A stretch of 45,424 bases of DNA from Bradyrhizobium neotropicale (GCF_001641695.1 NZ_LSEF01000099.1:1-45424), one strand, 5' to 3'; shown: positions 18,431-27,928, counted from the first letter of the stretch. Made by a program: numbers and translations. The notes: generated from the letters alone by a model not told the origin.

Positions 18431-18851
18431 GCTTCTTCAGTTCCTCCTCCGACACAAGCCCCGTTCTTAGTCGCAAATTCCGCTTTCAATCGACCGTCCA
18501 CTTCGAGAGCACAGCCAGAAGCGGGGCAGTTTACGAGTGGCTACGATTCTCTTGGCACATTGGGTCTTCTGGCCGATGACGGCTTCGCGGAGCTTAGCGC
18601 AGGGCCAGCGAGGCGGCGATCGTCAACGAGAGGCCCAGCCCGGATGGCATCGACCTTGGGATTGAGGCGAATCGCACCTAACATTGCAAAATTGTCCAGT
18701 TTTTGCGATGTAATCGGACCATACCGTGAAATTTAGGAATTAAATCGCACAAGTTGTTCTTGGCGGCACCGCGCCGCTTCGAGCGCGCTCGAATTGGGGG
18801 ATGCGGCGTGACATTTCAGACTACCTTGCGCTTGTATCAAGAGGATGCATC
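18431..18851. other. Region upstream of the first response regulator
   Basis: About 420 bases. The frame at 18278-18736 runs over the livK remnant antisense and looks non-coding. The promoter of the response regulator should lie near 18740-18850, but no clear boxes are seen. Confidence 0.35.
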
Positions 18852-19523
18852 GTGAGCGAGGGCTTGCAAGGGTCCCAGCCGGCCGCCGGTCGCGATGAAG
18901 CAATGGTCTTCATCGTCGACGACGATCCTTCGATGCGCCAGGCTCTCACAAATCTTTTTGAATCAGTGGGCCTCATTGTCGAGGCCTTCGGCTCTGCGGC
19001 GGACATCCTGCAAGCGGCCCCGCCCGAAGTGCCGAGCTGCCTCGTGCTGGACATCCGCCTGCCGGGATTGAGCGGGCTCGAGCTCCAGTCGGATCTTGGT
19101 AAGGCCAACATCCACACGCCCATCATCTTCATCACCGGTCACGCGGATGTCCCCATGACTGTCAGGGCCATGAAGGGTGGTGCGGTCGACTTCCTGACCA
19201 AGCCCGTGCGCGACCAGGATCTGCTCGACGCGGTCCAGACCGCGATCGAGCGGGACCGAAAGCGGCGCGAACTTGAGAAAACAGTCTCCGACGTGCGATC
19301 CCGATTCGAAAGCCTGACGACTCGCGAGCGCGACATTCTGGCCCTGGTTACGTCGGGCCTGTTGAACAAGCAAGTGGCAGGCGAACTCGGCTTGGCCGAG
19401 ATTACCGTCAAGATCTATCGTGGCCAGATCATGCGCAAAATGGGCGCGAAGTCACTGGCCGATCTCATAAGGATGAGTGAAATGCTCGGAATCTCGCGTC
19501 CAAAGGCAGGCGTACAAACCTAA
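18852..19523 (+). CDS. FixJ/NarL-type response regulator
   Basis: This 223-residue two-domain regulator has an N-terminal receiver (acidic pair in VFIVDDDPSMR, phosphoacceptor Asp in LVLDIRLPGLSG, conserved Lys in FLTKPVRDQD) and a C-terminal LuxR-type helix-turn-helix (LTTRERDILALVTSGLLNKQ, then ITVKIYRGQIMRKM). The GTG at 18852 has an AAGAGGA ribosome site 7 bases upstream; an in-frame ATG at 18801 is an alternative. Such FixJ-like proteins often pair with cytoplasmic histidine kinases. The nearest one is the giant sensor at 1735-7314, which is a guess based on family habit. A second, receiver-only protein follows 98 bases downstream. Confidence 0.9.
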   Translation: MSEGLQGSQPAAGRDEAMVFIVDDDPSMRQALTNLFESVGLIVEAFGSAADILQAAPPEVPSCLVLDIRLPGLSGLELQSDLGKANIHTPIIFITGHADVPMTVRAMKGGAVDFLTKPVRDQDLLDAVQTAIERDRKRRELEKTVSDVRSRFESLTTRERDILALVTSGLLNKQVAGELGLAEITVKIYRGQIMRKMGAKSLADLIRMSEMLGISRPKAGVQT

Positions 19524-19621
19524 GTATGCCTTTCAATCCTGCGCCGCGCCCCCACTTTTTCACTGGGCGGCCGCACCGCGGCAAAGGATTTATGTGATTA
19601 TAAGCGATCATCATCTTGTCA

Positions 19622-19999
19622 ATGCCTTTCCTCATTTCCGTCGTCGACGATGATGCATCCGTTCGCACCGCAACGAGCAACCTCCTGGCATCATGCGGCT
19701 ATACCGTCCACACCTTTGCCTCCGCCGAAGAATTCCTCGGCTCGGCGGAATTGACCGATACGTCCTGCGTGATTGCGGACGTCCAGATGCCGGATATGAG
19801 CGGACTTGACCTGCTCAGGTATATGCGCAGCCGCGGCGGTCATACGCCTTTCATCTTCATCACGGCTTTTCCGGACGACGCGGTGCGCGCTCGCGCGATC
19901 GAGGCCGGCGCAATGTGCTTTCTTGCCAAACCATTTACCACGCCCGCACTGATCAATTGCCTGAAGATTGCGCTAGAGGCATCGCACGGAAGCGGGTGA
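19622..19999 (+). CDS. Single-domain response regulator (FixJ-type receiver)
   Basis: This 125-residue protein is only a receiver domain: acidic pair in ISVVDDDASVR, phosphoacceptor Asp in CVIADVQMPDMSGLD, conserved Thr/Lys in FIFITAFPDD and FLAKPFTT. It lacks an output domain, so it would act through protein contacts or compete for phosphate with the neighbouring regulator. The ATG at 19622 has no visible ribosome site, and a TTG two codons before is possible. It lies 98 bases after the first regulator in the same direction, probably in one transcript. The palindrome-free, G+C-rich gap between them contains no gene. Confidence 0.85.
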   Translation: MPFLISVVDDDASVRTATSNLLASCGYTVHTFASAEEFLGSAELTDTSCVIADVQMPDMSGLDLLRYMRSRGGHTPFIFITAFPDDAVRARAIEAGAMCFLAKPFTTPALINCLKIALEASHGSG

Positions 20000-20239
20000 T
20001 GCCTCAACCTGTGTCCACCGCTCATGCGAGGACGTGGATAGTACTTCAACTTGATCGCCGGCCCTTGACGAACGGCCACACTTCGCGATCTCGGCTCCTT
20101 GCCTGGTGGCGAGCGCTTGGACCACCTCAGCCAGCAGTCGACCAGTTGCCTGAGGATGCTGAGAGTGGCGATTCGGGCAGCCCGCCTGCAAGTCGCGCAT
20201 GGAGGGCCATGGACGAGCCGGAGCATCGGCCAGCTTCGC

Positions 20240-20400
20240 TGTACGGCCTGCGCGTGAAAAACATGCTTGGCGATATCCAGACCAATTATGGTAACTCTGA
20301 CACGGACGCCTCCCTTAAGTGGTGCTCAACACAACCACTTTGGCGAATCGATGCCGTCGGGCGGGCGTCCACCTCATCATAAATGTCCGCTTCGCTCTGA
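20240..20400 (-). pseudogene. 5' fragment of an IS110-type transposase
   Basis: The minus strand reads VTIIGLDIAKHVFHAQ at about 20295-20248, which is the start of IS110-family transposases (first catalytic Asp in GLDIAK). After this the frame loses similarity, and no further transposase sequence is found, so only the leading end of the element is left. The bases to its right up to about 20400 may be the left end of the element. Position 20000-20240 shows no supportable gene. Confidence 0.55.
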
Positions 20401-20636
20401 TACCGACCGCCTTTGTGCAACCGCAGCAAATGTCGTGATGGGCCGAAAGCGGAAAATCCCACTTCAAGAGTAGCTTTGGTGCAGGACCTTCTTAGCCGTC
20501 TCTAGGACTGCTGACATGGATGAAGTGCACCAGCTCAGCGCGGGCGTCGAACTCAAGATCTGCTAGAACCGTGATGACAGCCTGCACACCGTTGCTTGCT
20601 TCGGCCGTGTGTGTCACGTGTCGCGATGTATCTTGG
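20394..20636. repeat. Copy B of the ~245-base repeat
   Basis: This copy matches 7747-7989 in the same orientation. It contains the 3' part of the intact small gene at 20492-20689 plus about 100 bases downstream of its stop, where both copies also agree. The shared non-coding flank means a DNA segment was duplicated, not only a gene. Confidence 0.75.
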
Positions 20637-20689
20637 TGCCAGCTCTTGCCCGGGGCGCAGAAGCAGACGTCTACCGTGAATAGTGGCAT
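20492..20689 (-). CDS. 65-residue conserved hypothetical protein
   Basis: The protein begins MPLFTVDVCFCAPGKSWHQD and ends VLADLEFDARAELVHFIHVS with SPRDG. The ATG at 20689 has a good ribosome site (AGGGAG, about 8 bases upstream). The last 47 residues are preserved, with mostly mild changes, in the truncated copy at 7845-7989, which supports a once-selected coding sequence. The predicted fold is alternating strand and helix, with no membrane segment. I do not recognise the family. It stands alone; the frame upstream (to 20975) is not clearly coding. Confidence 0.55.
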   Translation of the reverse strand: MPLFTVDVCFCAPGKSWHQDTSRHVTHTAEASNGVQAVITVLADLEFDARAELVHFIHVSSPRDG

Positions 20690-21190
20690 TCCGTCTTCTC
20701 CCTGCCCGCAATAGCCAATCAAACTTGCGTCCCCCTTTCCCCCAAAGCCATGAGACCGGCAATCATTGCCGACGACGGCAGCAATGAGCCAAATGATGGT
20801 CGAGCCCCGCACAGGAACGGGATGAGATGAGCGCGAGACTATAAACAATGGGCAAGAAAAACTGCCACTGCTGAAATAGGTGGGCCCAGCCCAAGCCCGC
20901 CAATGCTGCGACGACCAAGAAGTCATCGCCGGGCCGAGCAAGCCGAAGATTAGAATGCGTCTCAAGTCGGGGCACCCTTGTTAGCCCATTAGCAATCTCG
21001 GTTGCTTTGACTAAACGAACGGTAAATTTATGCCGAGCTCCGCAATGCGCATCTTCGACGGATTCGGCGAGGGTTGTTATCGGATTGATGTCCGCTTCTG
21101 CCCGTAACCGCCGAACCGGAGTTGGCCACGGAGACCGTTGCGATCGGCCGACCTTCTATGATTCAAACTCCCAAACTGGGGGCTCGAATC
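20690..21190. other. Decayed region, possible membrane-protein scraps
   Basis: The minus strand at about 20770-20975 yields hydrophobic stretches (LVVAALAGLGWAHLFQQWQF and FFLPIVYSLALISS) split over two frames. This may be a broken small membrane protein. No start or ribosome site is convincing. The rest shows nothing I can support. Confidence 0.35.
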
Positions 21191-21945
21191 ATGCGCTATG
21201 AACTCGCCGATTATGAATGGGCTGCTATCAAGCCGATGCTGCCGAACAAGCCGCGTGGCGTTCCTCGGGTAAACCACCGGCGTGTCCTCAATGGCATTTT
21301 CTGGGTCTTGCGCTCCGGAGCACCCTGGCGCGATCTGCCCGAGACGATTCGCCGTACACCACATGCTATAACCGCTTCGTCCGCTGGAGGCAGGCTGGTG
21401 TCTGGCGTCGCATCATAGACGCACTTGTGGCTGCCCATGATGCCGCTGTCCAGATGATCGACATCTCGATTGTCCGCGTGCATCAGCATGGAGCCTACAT
21501 CACAAGGAACCGGCGCCAATCGACAGGAAGGTCACACGGCGGCTTGACGAGCAAAATTCATGCGGTGGTCGATAGCAACGGTCTGCCGGTACGGCTGGCG
21601 TTGAGCCACGGCGAGGCACACGACGTTCGGCTTGCCGGAAAACTGCTGCCTCATCTGAAATCCGGGTCAATGCTGCTTGCCGACCGTGGCTATGACGCCG
21701 ACTGGATCAGAGAGCTTGCCATGAAGAAGGGAGCATGGGCCAACATCCCGCCGAAAGTAATCGCAGCGTTCCGATCTGCTTCAGCCCGTATCTCTATCGC
21801 GCTCGCAACCAGATCGAGCGGTTCTTCACAGGATCAAACAATGTCGCCGGGTGGCGACGCGTTACGATAAGCTTGCCGCCAACTACCTCGCTTTCGTTCA
21901 ACTGGCGTCAATCAGGCTATGGCTTCGCCTTGATGCGTCCGCCTC
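21191..21945 (+). pseudogene. IS5-family transposase with several frameshifts
   Basis: The ATG at 21191 starts MRYELADYEWAAIKPMLPNK, the usual opening of IS5-group transposases. A frame change after GAPWRDLPE leads to YTTCYNRFVRWRQAGVWRRI, then GGLTSKIHAVVDSNGLPVRL and LLADRGYDADWIREL (second Asp). A second change follows IPPK, giving ICFSPYLYRARNQIERFF (Glu). A third change follows and the end reads YDKLAANYLAFVQLASIRLW. The first break is close to where some IS5 relatives use programmed frameshifting, but the sequence there is not a slippery run. The later two are single-base losses, so the gene is dead. Terminal repeats could not be placed. Confidence 0.82.
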
Positions 21946-22437
21946 CTACCACAGGCCGAATATCCGGGATGTATGTTTCCGCTGGTGATCTCGCTGTTTT
22001 CAGGCCGGTCGGTAAACCGCATGCGAGTTAGACCAAGCGATCTTGTCGTGCAGCCTGATTGAAAGACAGAGTTATTGCTTCCTTTTCGCCAACGATCTGA
22101 CGCTGGTCATAGCTTCGGAAAGCACTCAGGCGAAGGCTTGAACCGGCCGTGGCGTCAGGTTGTAGGGGAAAAGGAAAGATTGTCAGCCCACGAGAAAAGC
22201 GTCTCCAAAATGACAAAGCCGTTTCTTGCTTCCGCGCTCTGCGCCGCCTTAAGTCCGATCGAGATAAATGGCATCACGCATCGCGTCCGCGGTCGTAGAG
22301 CGGGCGGAGCTCGGCATCGCCGCGACGGACCTAACGGCGCTGTGCCCCACCTCGAGAGCCGAGCTACAATGCTTCTAATCCCGCTTCTTCGTGGAATTGG
22401 CTGCAGCGACTATGGAATTCACGAGGGGGTTGACCGG
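21946..22437. other. Spacer after the IS5 remnant
   Basis: About 490 bases. The open frame beginning at 22075 on + runs into the next gene but its first 120 codons look non-coding. The segment around 22183-22205 faintly resembles a tts box but with too many mismatches to call. Confidence 0.35.
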
Positions 22438-23052
22438 ATGGCGCTCTGGGCGACGGCTTTTGTTTTCGCGACCCTGATGGCTGCGTCTCAAGCCACCTCG
22501 ATCGGGCAGGCGGTTGCCGCGAAGAAGCGCGGTATGCAAGCTGCATCGGCCCGCGACGATCTGAATTGGTCATCCAAGACGCAGTTGAATGGCGCCTTCG
22601 CCGTCACCGTCAAACAGTCGATCGCGCGGTTCTGGGAATCTTGGATCGGCGCCGACATGATGGTGGTACGCGAGTCCTCCACGAAGTTGGAATTGCTGCA
22701 AGAGATGGCCGCCAACGGCGGCAGCGTGCCGCAATCCACCGGTCGCGCCTGGGCCGTGGCGACCGTACCCGGATTGGGCTTCATCTGGGACAAGACCGTC
22801 TTGGAGGCAGCGGCCGATTCCAGCGAAGCGAGTAGTACGTTAGGCGCCGCTTTGATCAAGTCGGTATCGCTGTCGCACGACTATTCGCTGAACCTGCAGA
22901 TCGGCTGCTACGCGATTCAGCAGGGCATGCTGCCGTTCTCCGGCATCGCTGGGCATCTGGCAGGCTACTACGGGACCCGTCAATCGGCGCAAAATTGCGA
23001 TACCCGGTACCGGCACGAGCTTTATCGCCGGCCGCACCATACTGGCGACTGA
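22438..23052 (+). CDS. Putative exported protein, probably the front part of a broken gene
   Basis: The 204-residue frame opens with MALWATAFVFATLMAASQAT, which looks like a signal peptide. The ATG at 22438 has a GAGGGGG ribosome site about 9 bases upstream. The interior (STKLELLQEMAANGGSVPQS, then FIWDKTVLEAAADSSEASST) matches no family I know. The final 20 residues look like a wrong-frame tail: shifting one frame at about 22990-23040 continues into a convincing beta-barrel end (next entry). I therefore think the gene is frameshifted near its 3' end and only the first part is in the original frame. Confidence 0.45.
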   Translation: MALWATAFVFATLMAASQATSIGQAVAAKKRGMQAASARDDLNWSSKTQLNGAFAVTVKQSIARFWESWIGADMMVVRESSTKLELLQEMAANGGSVPQSTGRAWAVATVPGLGFIWDKTVLEAAADSSEASSTLGAALIKSVSLSHDYSLNLQIGCYAIQQGMLPFSGIAGHLAGYYGTRQSAQNCDTRYRHELYRRPHHTGD

Positions 23053-23185
23053 CGACAAATGGCTCCTCAAGTTTGGCGCCGAGCAGAAGCTGTTCGACAA
23101 TGTCAGCGTCTCCGGTTCGATTAGCGAGATCGCCCAGGGCGGGACGACGAGGGAGCTGACCGTGAAATTCAAGACTAGCTGGTGA
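23010..23185 (+). pseudogene. Frameshifted C-terminal beta-barrel segment
   Basis: In the +1 frame relative to the previous gene this reads GTGTSFIAGRTILATDDKWL, LKFGAEQKLFDNVSVSGSIS and EIAQGGTTRELTVKFKTSW, then TGA at 23183-23185. Alternating hydrophobic and polar residues and the aromatic last residue are typical of the final strands of an outer-membrane beta-barrel (autotransporter or porin type). There is no start codon or ribosome site of its own. It is most simply the displaced 3' end of the gene at 22438. Confidence 0.5.
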
Positions 23186-23693
23186 GTTTCCAACGAGCTC
23201 GTCGTGCGAACGCAACTTTTCCTTTTTTGGGAGCGCCGCAGCTGCGTTCGTCGCAGGCGGTGAGGTCCATTCGGCGGATCTCGGGCCGGCGGCAAAGGTC
23301 CGATCGCCGCTGTGAAGCTGGACTGGAGGGATCGGCGAGCATGTCGGCGGGGGCTGCGGCCGAACATCATCAGTGATCGCTATGGTCCGTCGATTTAGGG
23401 CGGGCGACGTCGTCGATGCTCCCGTGTTCCTGGCGGGAGGTCAGAACGGCTACAATTGGAAGGGAGCGGTTGGTTTGGCCTCGATTTGGATGCTGGTGAC
23501 GCTGTCTTCGACGGTGCAAACTTGGCCTTGCGGTCTCCGGCAGCCCGAACGTCGCTATATTAGTAAACCCAATTCGCAGGCGTGCGCACCTCAGAAGCAT
23601 GCTCAATTATTCTCCCAAAGCTTAGGCCTATCCGCAAACGCCTAATCGACTGCGCAGGCGAGTGGCGCTTGGTCGGACAAATGGAGTAGAGGT
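23186..23693. other. Region before the GH18 gene with an unidentified coding scrap
   Basis: At about 23440-23580 on +, two frames join to read NGYNWKGAV, then FGLDLDAGDAVFDGANLA and AVSGSPNVAILVNP. This looks like decayed coding sequence of unknown type. The rest holds no supportable gene. Confidence 0.3.
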
Positions 23694-25277
23694 ATGATCG
23701 CCAGGACGATATTGCGGCAGGCACTGCTGTCGATCATTTTTGCATTTTGTTCTTGGGCGAATGCTCTGGCAGCGCCCGAGAGTTCGGCGTATTTCCTAAG
23801 CGGTCCCCCGGCGGAGAAAGACACGCCTGCCTACTACGCGAGCTTAATGAACCTGAAGGAGCTCAGCAATAAGATCGGGCGCGAAGGCGCAAACTTCAAT
23901 AATCTCATGCTGTCGTTCGTGCATCCCAGCTTGATCAGGTACACATCCAACGATCTGACCTGCACGGGGCTTTTCGGGTACACATGCACTGATGGCAAAG
24001 CTGTATCTCCTGAACCAGGTGACCCGAAAGCCGACTTCGACACTCTGAAGAAAATCGTGGCTGAGTTGAAAGCAAACGGTGTGGCAACGTACATCGCTGT
24101 CGGCGGATGGAATTTCAGTTGCCTGCCCAAGATCTACGATAAGACGACGGCAAAGCCGAATTCATGCGGCCCGCAGAATGAGGTTTATGACACCTTTCCA
24201 AACCCTGCCACCAAAATACTTCGGTCTAGCTTCGAAAGCAGCATCACAGGAAGCAACGCGGACGACGCATATAAAAACATTGTTTCGCTTGCAAACGATC
24301 TTGGTGTTGCGGGTATTGATGTTGACTACGAAGAGTTTTGGCACGCCGACATCAATGCCAAGGCCTGGACATTGACTCCCGACAAGATCACGCCGCCCGG
24401 GCCAGACGAGTTCAAGGCCAAGCTGTTAAGCGACACCGCCTTGATTGAGCGCGGGATGGGGGAAGACGTGTTTGACGACAGCATGAAACTCAATCCTGGC
24501 AGCAAGACAACTCCACGTGCTATGCCGCGGACGATCGAAAAGTTCGCCGCGATTTTAAAGTCGCTGGACGCCTCCATCAAAAGCATCAAGCCCTCGCTGA
24601 AGCTAAGTGCCGCTGCACCGGCTACTGGTGGAATCCCGATCATGTCAGCCAATTGGAGCACTGTGGCTCCGAACTCCGGTATTGACGGTGGTGCATGGTG
24701 GGGCGGGAATCTATATGGCCTGATCTACAACACCGCCCTGCTCCATCAGGCCGAAATTGACAAGCTAAGCCATATCGGAGTCATGTCGTACGATCTCAGC
24801 AATGCAAGTTGTGAGAGCGCTCATCCTGACTCACACATTCCCTGTGATCTCGTCGGCCAAGTGAATTTTTATTACAATCAGTTCGTTGTCTGGCTCAAAA
24901 ATGGCAGCGGACTGCCCGCAGATTCGCAGTTTACAAGTTCCAACGCACTGGTCTCGGGGTCGAGAACTCGCGCCTTAGCGTCCGTTCAACCTCGCAAACT
25001 CCTGATCGCGCCACCTATCACGGTTGGATTCGAGGTGGGGCAGCCGGCAACGGGAAATCTGCCACTGACGAAACGTGATCTGGCAGAGATCCTTGACGAG
25101 ACAGTCAAATATTCTCGGTCAGGAATCATAATGTGGGATCTATATAAAGACGTTCGCTCCGATGAACACAACTGGAACTCGAGCTGGGCAACTCCCAAGG
25201 ACGTTCTCAAAGAGGCTTGCACAAAAATGGGTCTCTCCGGACTAATCTATAACTGCGCGGCTAATATTCCACGCTAG
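23694..25277 (+). CDS. Secreted glycoside hydrolase family 18 (chitinase-like) protein
   Basis: GH18 enzymes cleave chitin or related N-acetylglucosamine chains. The 527-residue protein starts with a signal peptide (hydrophobic LLSIIFAFCSWANALA, cleavage near residue 26). The catalytic signature appears as GVAGIDVDYEEF near residue 205-215, matching the DxxDxDxE motif with Glu as the acid. YIAVGGWNFSC is the usual SxGG-like strand before it, and IGVMSYDLSN and GIIMWDLYKD match later barrel strands. Several Cys residues suggest an exported, disulphide-bonded enzyme. A GGAG sequence lies about 8 bases before the ATG. Being beside nodulation genes, it could act on chitin oligomers or plant or fungal material, but nothing in the sequence fixes the substrate. 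A short hairpin (CACGCT/AGCGTG) overlaps its stop, without a T tract. Confidence 0.83.
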   Translation: MIARTILRQALLSIIFAFCSWANALAAPESSAYFLSGPPAEKDTPAYYASLMNLKELSNKIGREGANFNNLMLSFVHPSLIRYTSNDLTCTGLFGYTCTDGKAVSPEPGDPKADFDTLKKIVAELKANGVATYIAVGGWNFSCLPKIYDKTTAKPNSCGPQNEVYDTFPNPATKILRSSFESSITGSNADDAYKNIVSLANDLGVAGIDVDYEEFWHADINAKAWTLTPDKITPPGPDEFKAKLLSDTALIERGMGEDVFDDSMKLNPGSKTTPRAMPRTIEKFAAILKSLDASIKSIKPSLKLSAAAPATGGIPIMSANWSTVAPNSGIDGGAWWGGNLYGLIYNTALLHQAEIDKLSHIGVMSYDLSNASCESAHPDSHIPCDLVGQVNFYYNQFVVWLKNGSGLPADSQFTSSNALVSGSRTRALASVQPRKLLIAPPITVGFEVGQPATGNLPLTKRDLAEILDETVKYSRSGIIMWDLYKDVRSDEHNWNSSWATPKDVLKEACTKMGLSGLIYNCAANIPR

Positions 25278-25703
25278 AGCAGCGTGCGTTGACGCCAGAA
25301 AGCATCGTATTTGGGTCGATCGACCTGATACAGGTACAACGCAGAACGACGTTATATCGCTGTTCGTCATGAATTTCCGCTTACGTGCGCTCACGCACGT
25401 ATTCTCACGCACAGAACGCATTATGGTCGATGCGGCTTCGTTTGATTGGCATTCGAGTTCGAGTTCGAGCCCTCGGCTAGGCGCTGGCGCTAGCCATGTC
25501 GTTGATTTCGTCTGAATGTTGGTTGGTGAGGGCTCTCTACGCAAGAGCTACGGTTGTCTGTTTTCGAGAGGAATAGACGATTGATGGTCCACCATGGGCC
25601 GGCATGTCAGGTCTCGTTACTGCGTCCAATAATATCATCTTTGTTTGCCCAGATACTGTTGCCGTGCATCATCAGTAGGCAGCATAGCTTAGTTCCTGAT
25701 CGC
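25278..25703. other. Spacer between the GH18 and radical SAM genes
   Basis: About 425 bases between two genes that face each other. It holds a short tandem GAGTTC repeat near 25456-25470 and no supportable gene. No clear terminator with a T tract was seen for either gene. Confidence 0.4.
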
Positions 25704-26819
25704 TCAAGCGAGGCTGAATACGCCGGAGAAAACCGGCATCTCGTAGCGAGCCATGATCTCGTGGAAGCGAGCGTGCGTCTCTATCAATTCGTCAAGATCG
25801 TAGCAGAATGGAATATCCATCTGTTTTACGACGAACGGCGTCAAAACTGTCGGGGCAGGCACAACGCCGATCTTCGCCAATGCTTCCAATCCGGTAATCG
25901 TATTATCGGAAGCCTCAATTCCGGCGAGAAGACAGCTTCCGGCCCCGCATCGCCCGAATATTTCGACTGCCTCGGTGAAGATGGTAATGTAGTCCTCAAA
26001 GCGGAGTTCAGCCTTGAAACCGTGGATGTACTTTCGCCGCATCGCGGGATCTATGATCTCAATACCCGTGCTGAACCGTGAGATTCCCGCTTGCTTCAAA
26101 GCCGAGAGGTAATCTCGTCGCTTGTTGTGATCGCTCCGGATACTTTGCGGCACGACTTGTGAGACGTGGATACCTCCTGTGTATCCCACCTCTCTGAGCC
26201 GACGAGCGATCGTCGTGTGCCGATCTAGTTCCGCCTTCTCGTTCTTCACACTTCCGGTGCAGAGCCAGACGACGTCGTATTTTGCATTAAATTCGTCGCC
26301 GTGCTCATTGATGTAGTCCAAACAAGCGTAGAAATTGGCTTTGTAATCGGTGCTGCCGCCTCCCTGAATTGCCAGTGCCTCCCATTCATTTTCCTTGAAG
26401 CAAAAGTCGCAGGAATAGCAGCAGTACACGTGGTAGTCGAATACAAAACTGCGAGCGGCATTCGCGCGCATTATTCCGAAATTGTACATAGCCGTGGGCG
26501 CATGTGCAGGATCGACATGTTGGCGGCAATGGATTTGCCTGATCTCACCGTTCACCGATGCGATGAGGGATTCGCCGTCATACATGAATGGCGAGCTTGG
26601 ATTGATGCGCACCGTGATGGTCTTGAAATAGTTCCGCCCATGGATTTGGATTTCAACTCTCGGTATGACCTGCCCGAGCATGGGAAAGCGCACGTCGGTC
26701 GTGAGGAGCTGAATGCCGTCTCTCAAGGCGCCAAGTCGAAATATCTCCTCTATGCGCACTCCATAACTGTTCTTCAGAGCTAAATCGAATTTTGCAGCTC
26801 TCTTTTGTTGAGCTCCCAT
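25704..26819 (-). CDS. Radical SAM enzyme of unknown substrate
   Basis: Radical SAM enzymes use a [4Fe-4S] cluster to split S-adenosylmethionine. This 371-residue protein has the cluster motif C133-x3-C137-x2-C140 (in YHVYCCYSCDFCFK), preceded by about 130 residues of unrecognised N-terminal domain. Later features fit the barrel: WLCTGSVKNEKAELDRH, GIHVSQVVPQS, FSTGIEIIDPAMRRKYIHGF, and a Gly-rich CLLAGIEASDN. The ATG at 26819 has a GGTGGAA sequence 9 bases upstream; the open frame runs on to 27008, but those residues look poor. I cannot assign a subfamily; SPASM-type extra Cys clusters are not seen. It is a lone gene, convergent with the GH18 gene. Confidence 0.72.
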   Translation of the reverse strand: MGAQQKRAAKFDLALKNSYGVRIEEIFRLGALRDGIQLLTTDVRFPMLGQVIPRVEIQIHGRNYFKTITVRINPSSPFMYDGESLIASVNGEIRQIHCRQHVDPAHAPTAMYNFGIMRANAARSFVFDYHVYCCYSCDFCFKENEWEALAIQGGGSTDYKANFYACLDYINEHGDEFNAKYDVVWLCTGSVKNEKAELDRHTTIARRLREVGYTGGIHVSQVVPQSIRSDHNKRRDYLSALKQAGISRFSTGIEIIDPAMRRKYIHGFKAELRFEDYITIFTEAVEIFGRCGAGSCLLAGIEASDNTITGLEALAKIGVVPAPTVLTPFVVKQMDIPFCYDLDELIETHARFHEIMARYEMPVFSGVFSLA

Positions 26820-27334
26820 GATTGTGTTCCACCGAGATGCGAATTGCAGAATTTGCTCTTGCGAGGGCGGCAAAGTGTTCCCGGCTCGCCGCACCGCGAC
26901 GGTCGATGGCTGAAGACCGACGTCACGTTGGAGCAATCTGCGTGCCAACAAAGGCGTCACGCAAATGTTACACAAAAGCCGAGGTAAGGGCGCGACGATA
27001 GGGCTCATGCGTCGAGTTCTGGACGTTAACGTCGAGAACCGGACACATGAGAAAGGAGCCGAGAGCGCGGGCGTGCGCTCAGGGCTTTTCAGATTAGTGA
27101 TGGGCTCTTAGCAGCAGGAGCTCCGCCTCCTAGCAGCTGGTCAGAGAGACTACATCCAGTCTAAATGAGGCGGATTCCATCTGATTGCTCTCAAAGGTGA
27201 CGGTCAACGGGAGATCTGCCTTCGCTGCTCCCTCCCGAAAATAAACTGAGAGCCGGCGCAGCGTATTGGAAAGGCGGAGGTGTTTGCCTCCCGATTGGTG
27301 GTCTGTGTTGCACGGGGAGGGGACTAGTCGAGCG
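26820..27334. other. Spacer before the hypothetical cluster
   Basis: About 515 bases. A minus frame of 81 codons (27130-27375, GTG start) overlaps the end of the next gene and has no ribosome site, so I do not call it. Nothing else is supported. Confidence 0.4.
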
Positions 27335-27907
27335 CTAAAGGAAGGCCCGTTCGGCGGCCGACACGAAGCTTTCACAGCATTCGATAAATTCCTCTATGTA
27401 CAGCAGGGCTGGTTTCTCTCGCCAAGCGTGCTCGCTGAAGAAGAAACGCTGCGACTGCGTGCTCGATGCACGTACGGGGGGTTGCTTCGGTTCCGGGCGG
27501 CTCGCCGCTGGGAAATATTCTACCGTTCCGTCTGTGCGGGTAACTGTGAGGGATACCGAGACGGAAGCCGTAATCCCAAGGTTCGCTTGCACGTTCACTT
27601 GTGCATGGGTTGGCTCAGGCTCCTGGTGAAGAATGAAATTTCGACGCGCGTAAAAATAGTGGAAGAGCGGGTTGGAGTCACGCCATGTCCGATCGTGCCA
27701 ATGTCTGTATCCTCGCTCGTTAAACTTCGAAGAGTATTCCGCTTTGAGATGTTCGATAGAAGTTCGCGCATAGACAAGGGCAGCTTCCAGGTTAGCCGCG
27801 AAAGGGAGGTGGTCGTTTAGTATTTTGTCGTCGCTCTCCGCCTGCTGCGCCTGGGCAAGAAAGTATCGCGCCTTCCTCAGGGCTACGCGTGCCGTGCTCT
27901 CGGACAA
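27335..27907 (-). CDS. Hypothetical protein, third gene of a cluster
   Basis: The 190-residue protein begins SESTARVALRKARYFLAQAQ and has helical N-terminal residues with EAALVYARTSIEHLKAEYSS. NPLFHYFYARRNFILHQEPE is in the middle, followed by a strand-rich segment (VNVQANLGITASVSVSLTVT). The arrangement suggests a helical bundle with a basic H/R-rich motif, but no family is recognised. The start is a TTG at 27907 with GGAG 7 bases upstream, which makes an unusual but well-supported start. It follows the next gene upstream by 21 bases, so the two are very likely co-transcribed. Confidence 0.6.
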   Translation of the reverse strand: MSESTARVALRKARYFLAQAQQAESDDKILNDHLPFAANLEAALVYARTSIEHLKAEYSSKFNERGYRHWHDRTWRDSNPLFHYFYARRNFILHQEPEPTHAQVNVQANLGITASVSVSLTVTRTDGTVEYFPAASRPEPKQPPVRASSTQSQRFFFSEHAWREKPALLYIEEFIECCESFVSAAERAFL

Positions 27908-27928
27908 ATGATTGCTCCATTACAAGAC

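Noticed and set aside
22183..22205. GTCAGCCCACGAGAAAAGC, faintly like a tts box
   Set aside because: Too many mismatches to the TtsI site as I know it, and the downstream gene is not a known type III effector.
27130..27375. 81-codon minus-strand frame
   Set aside because: GTG start without a ribosome site, overlapping the 3' end of the hypothetical gene at 27335; composition not convincing.
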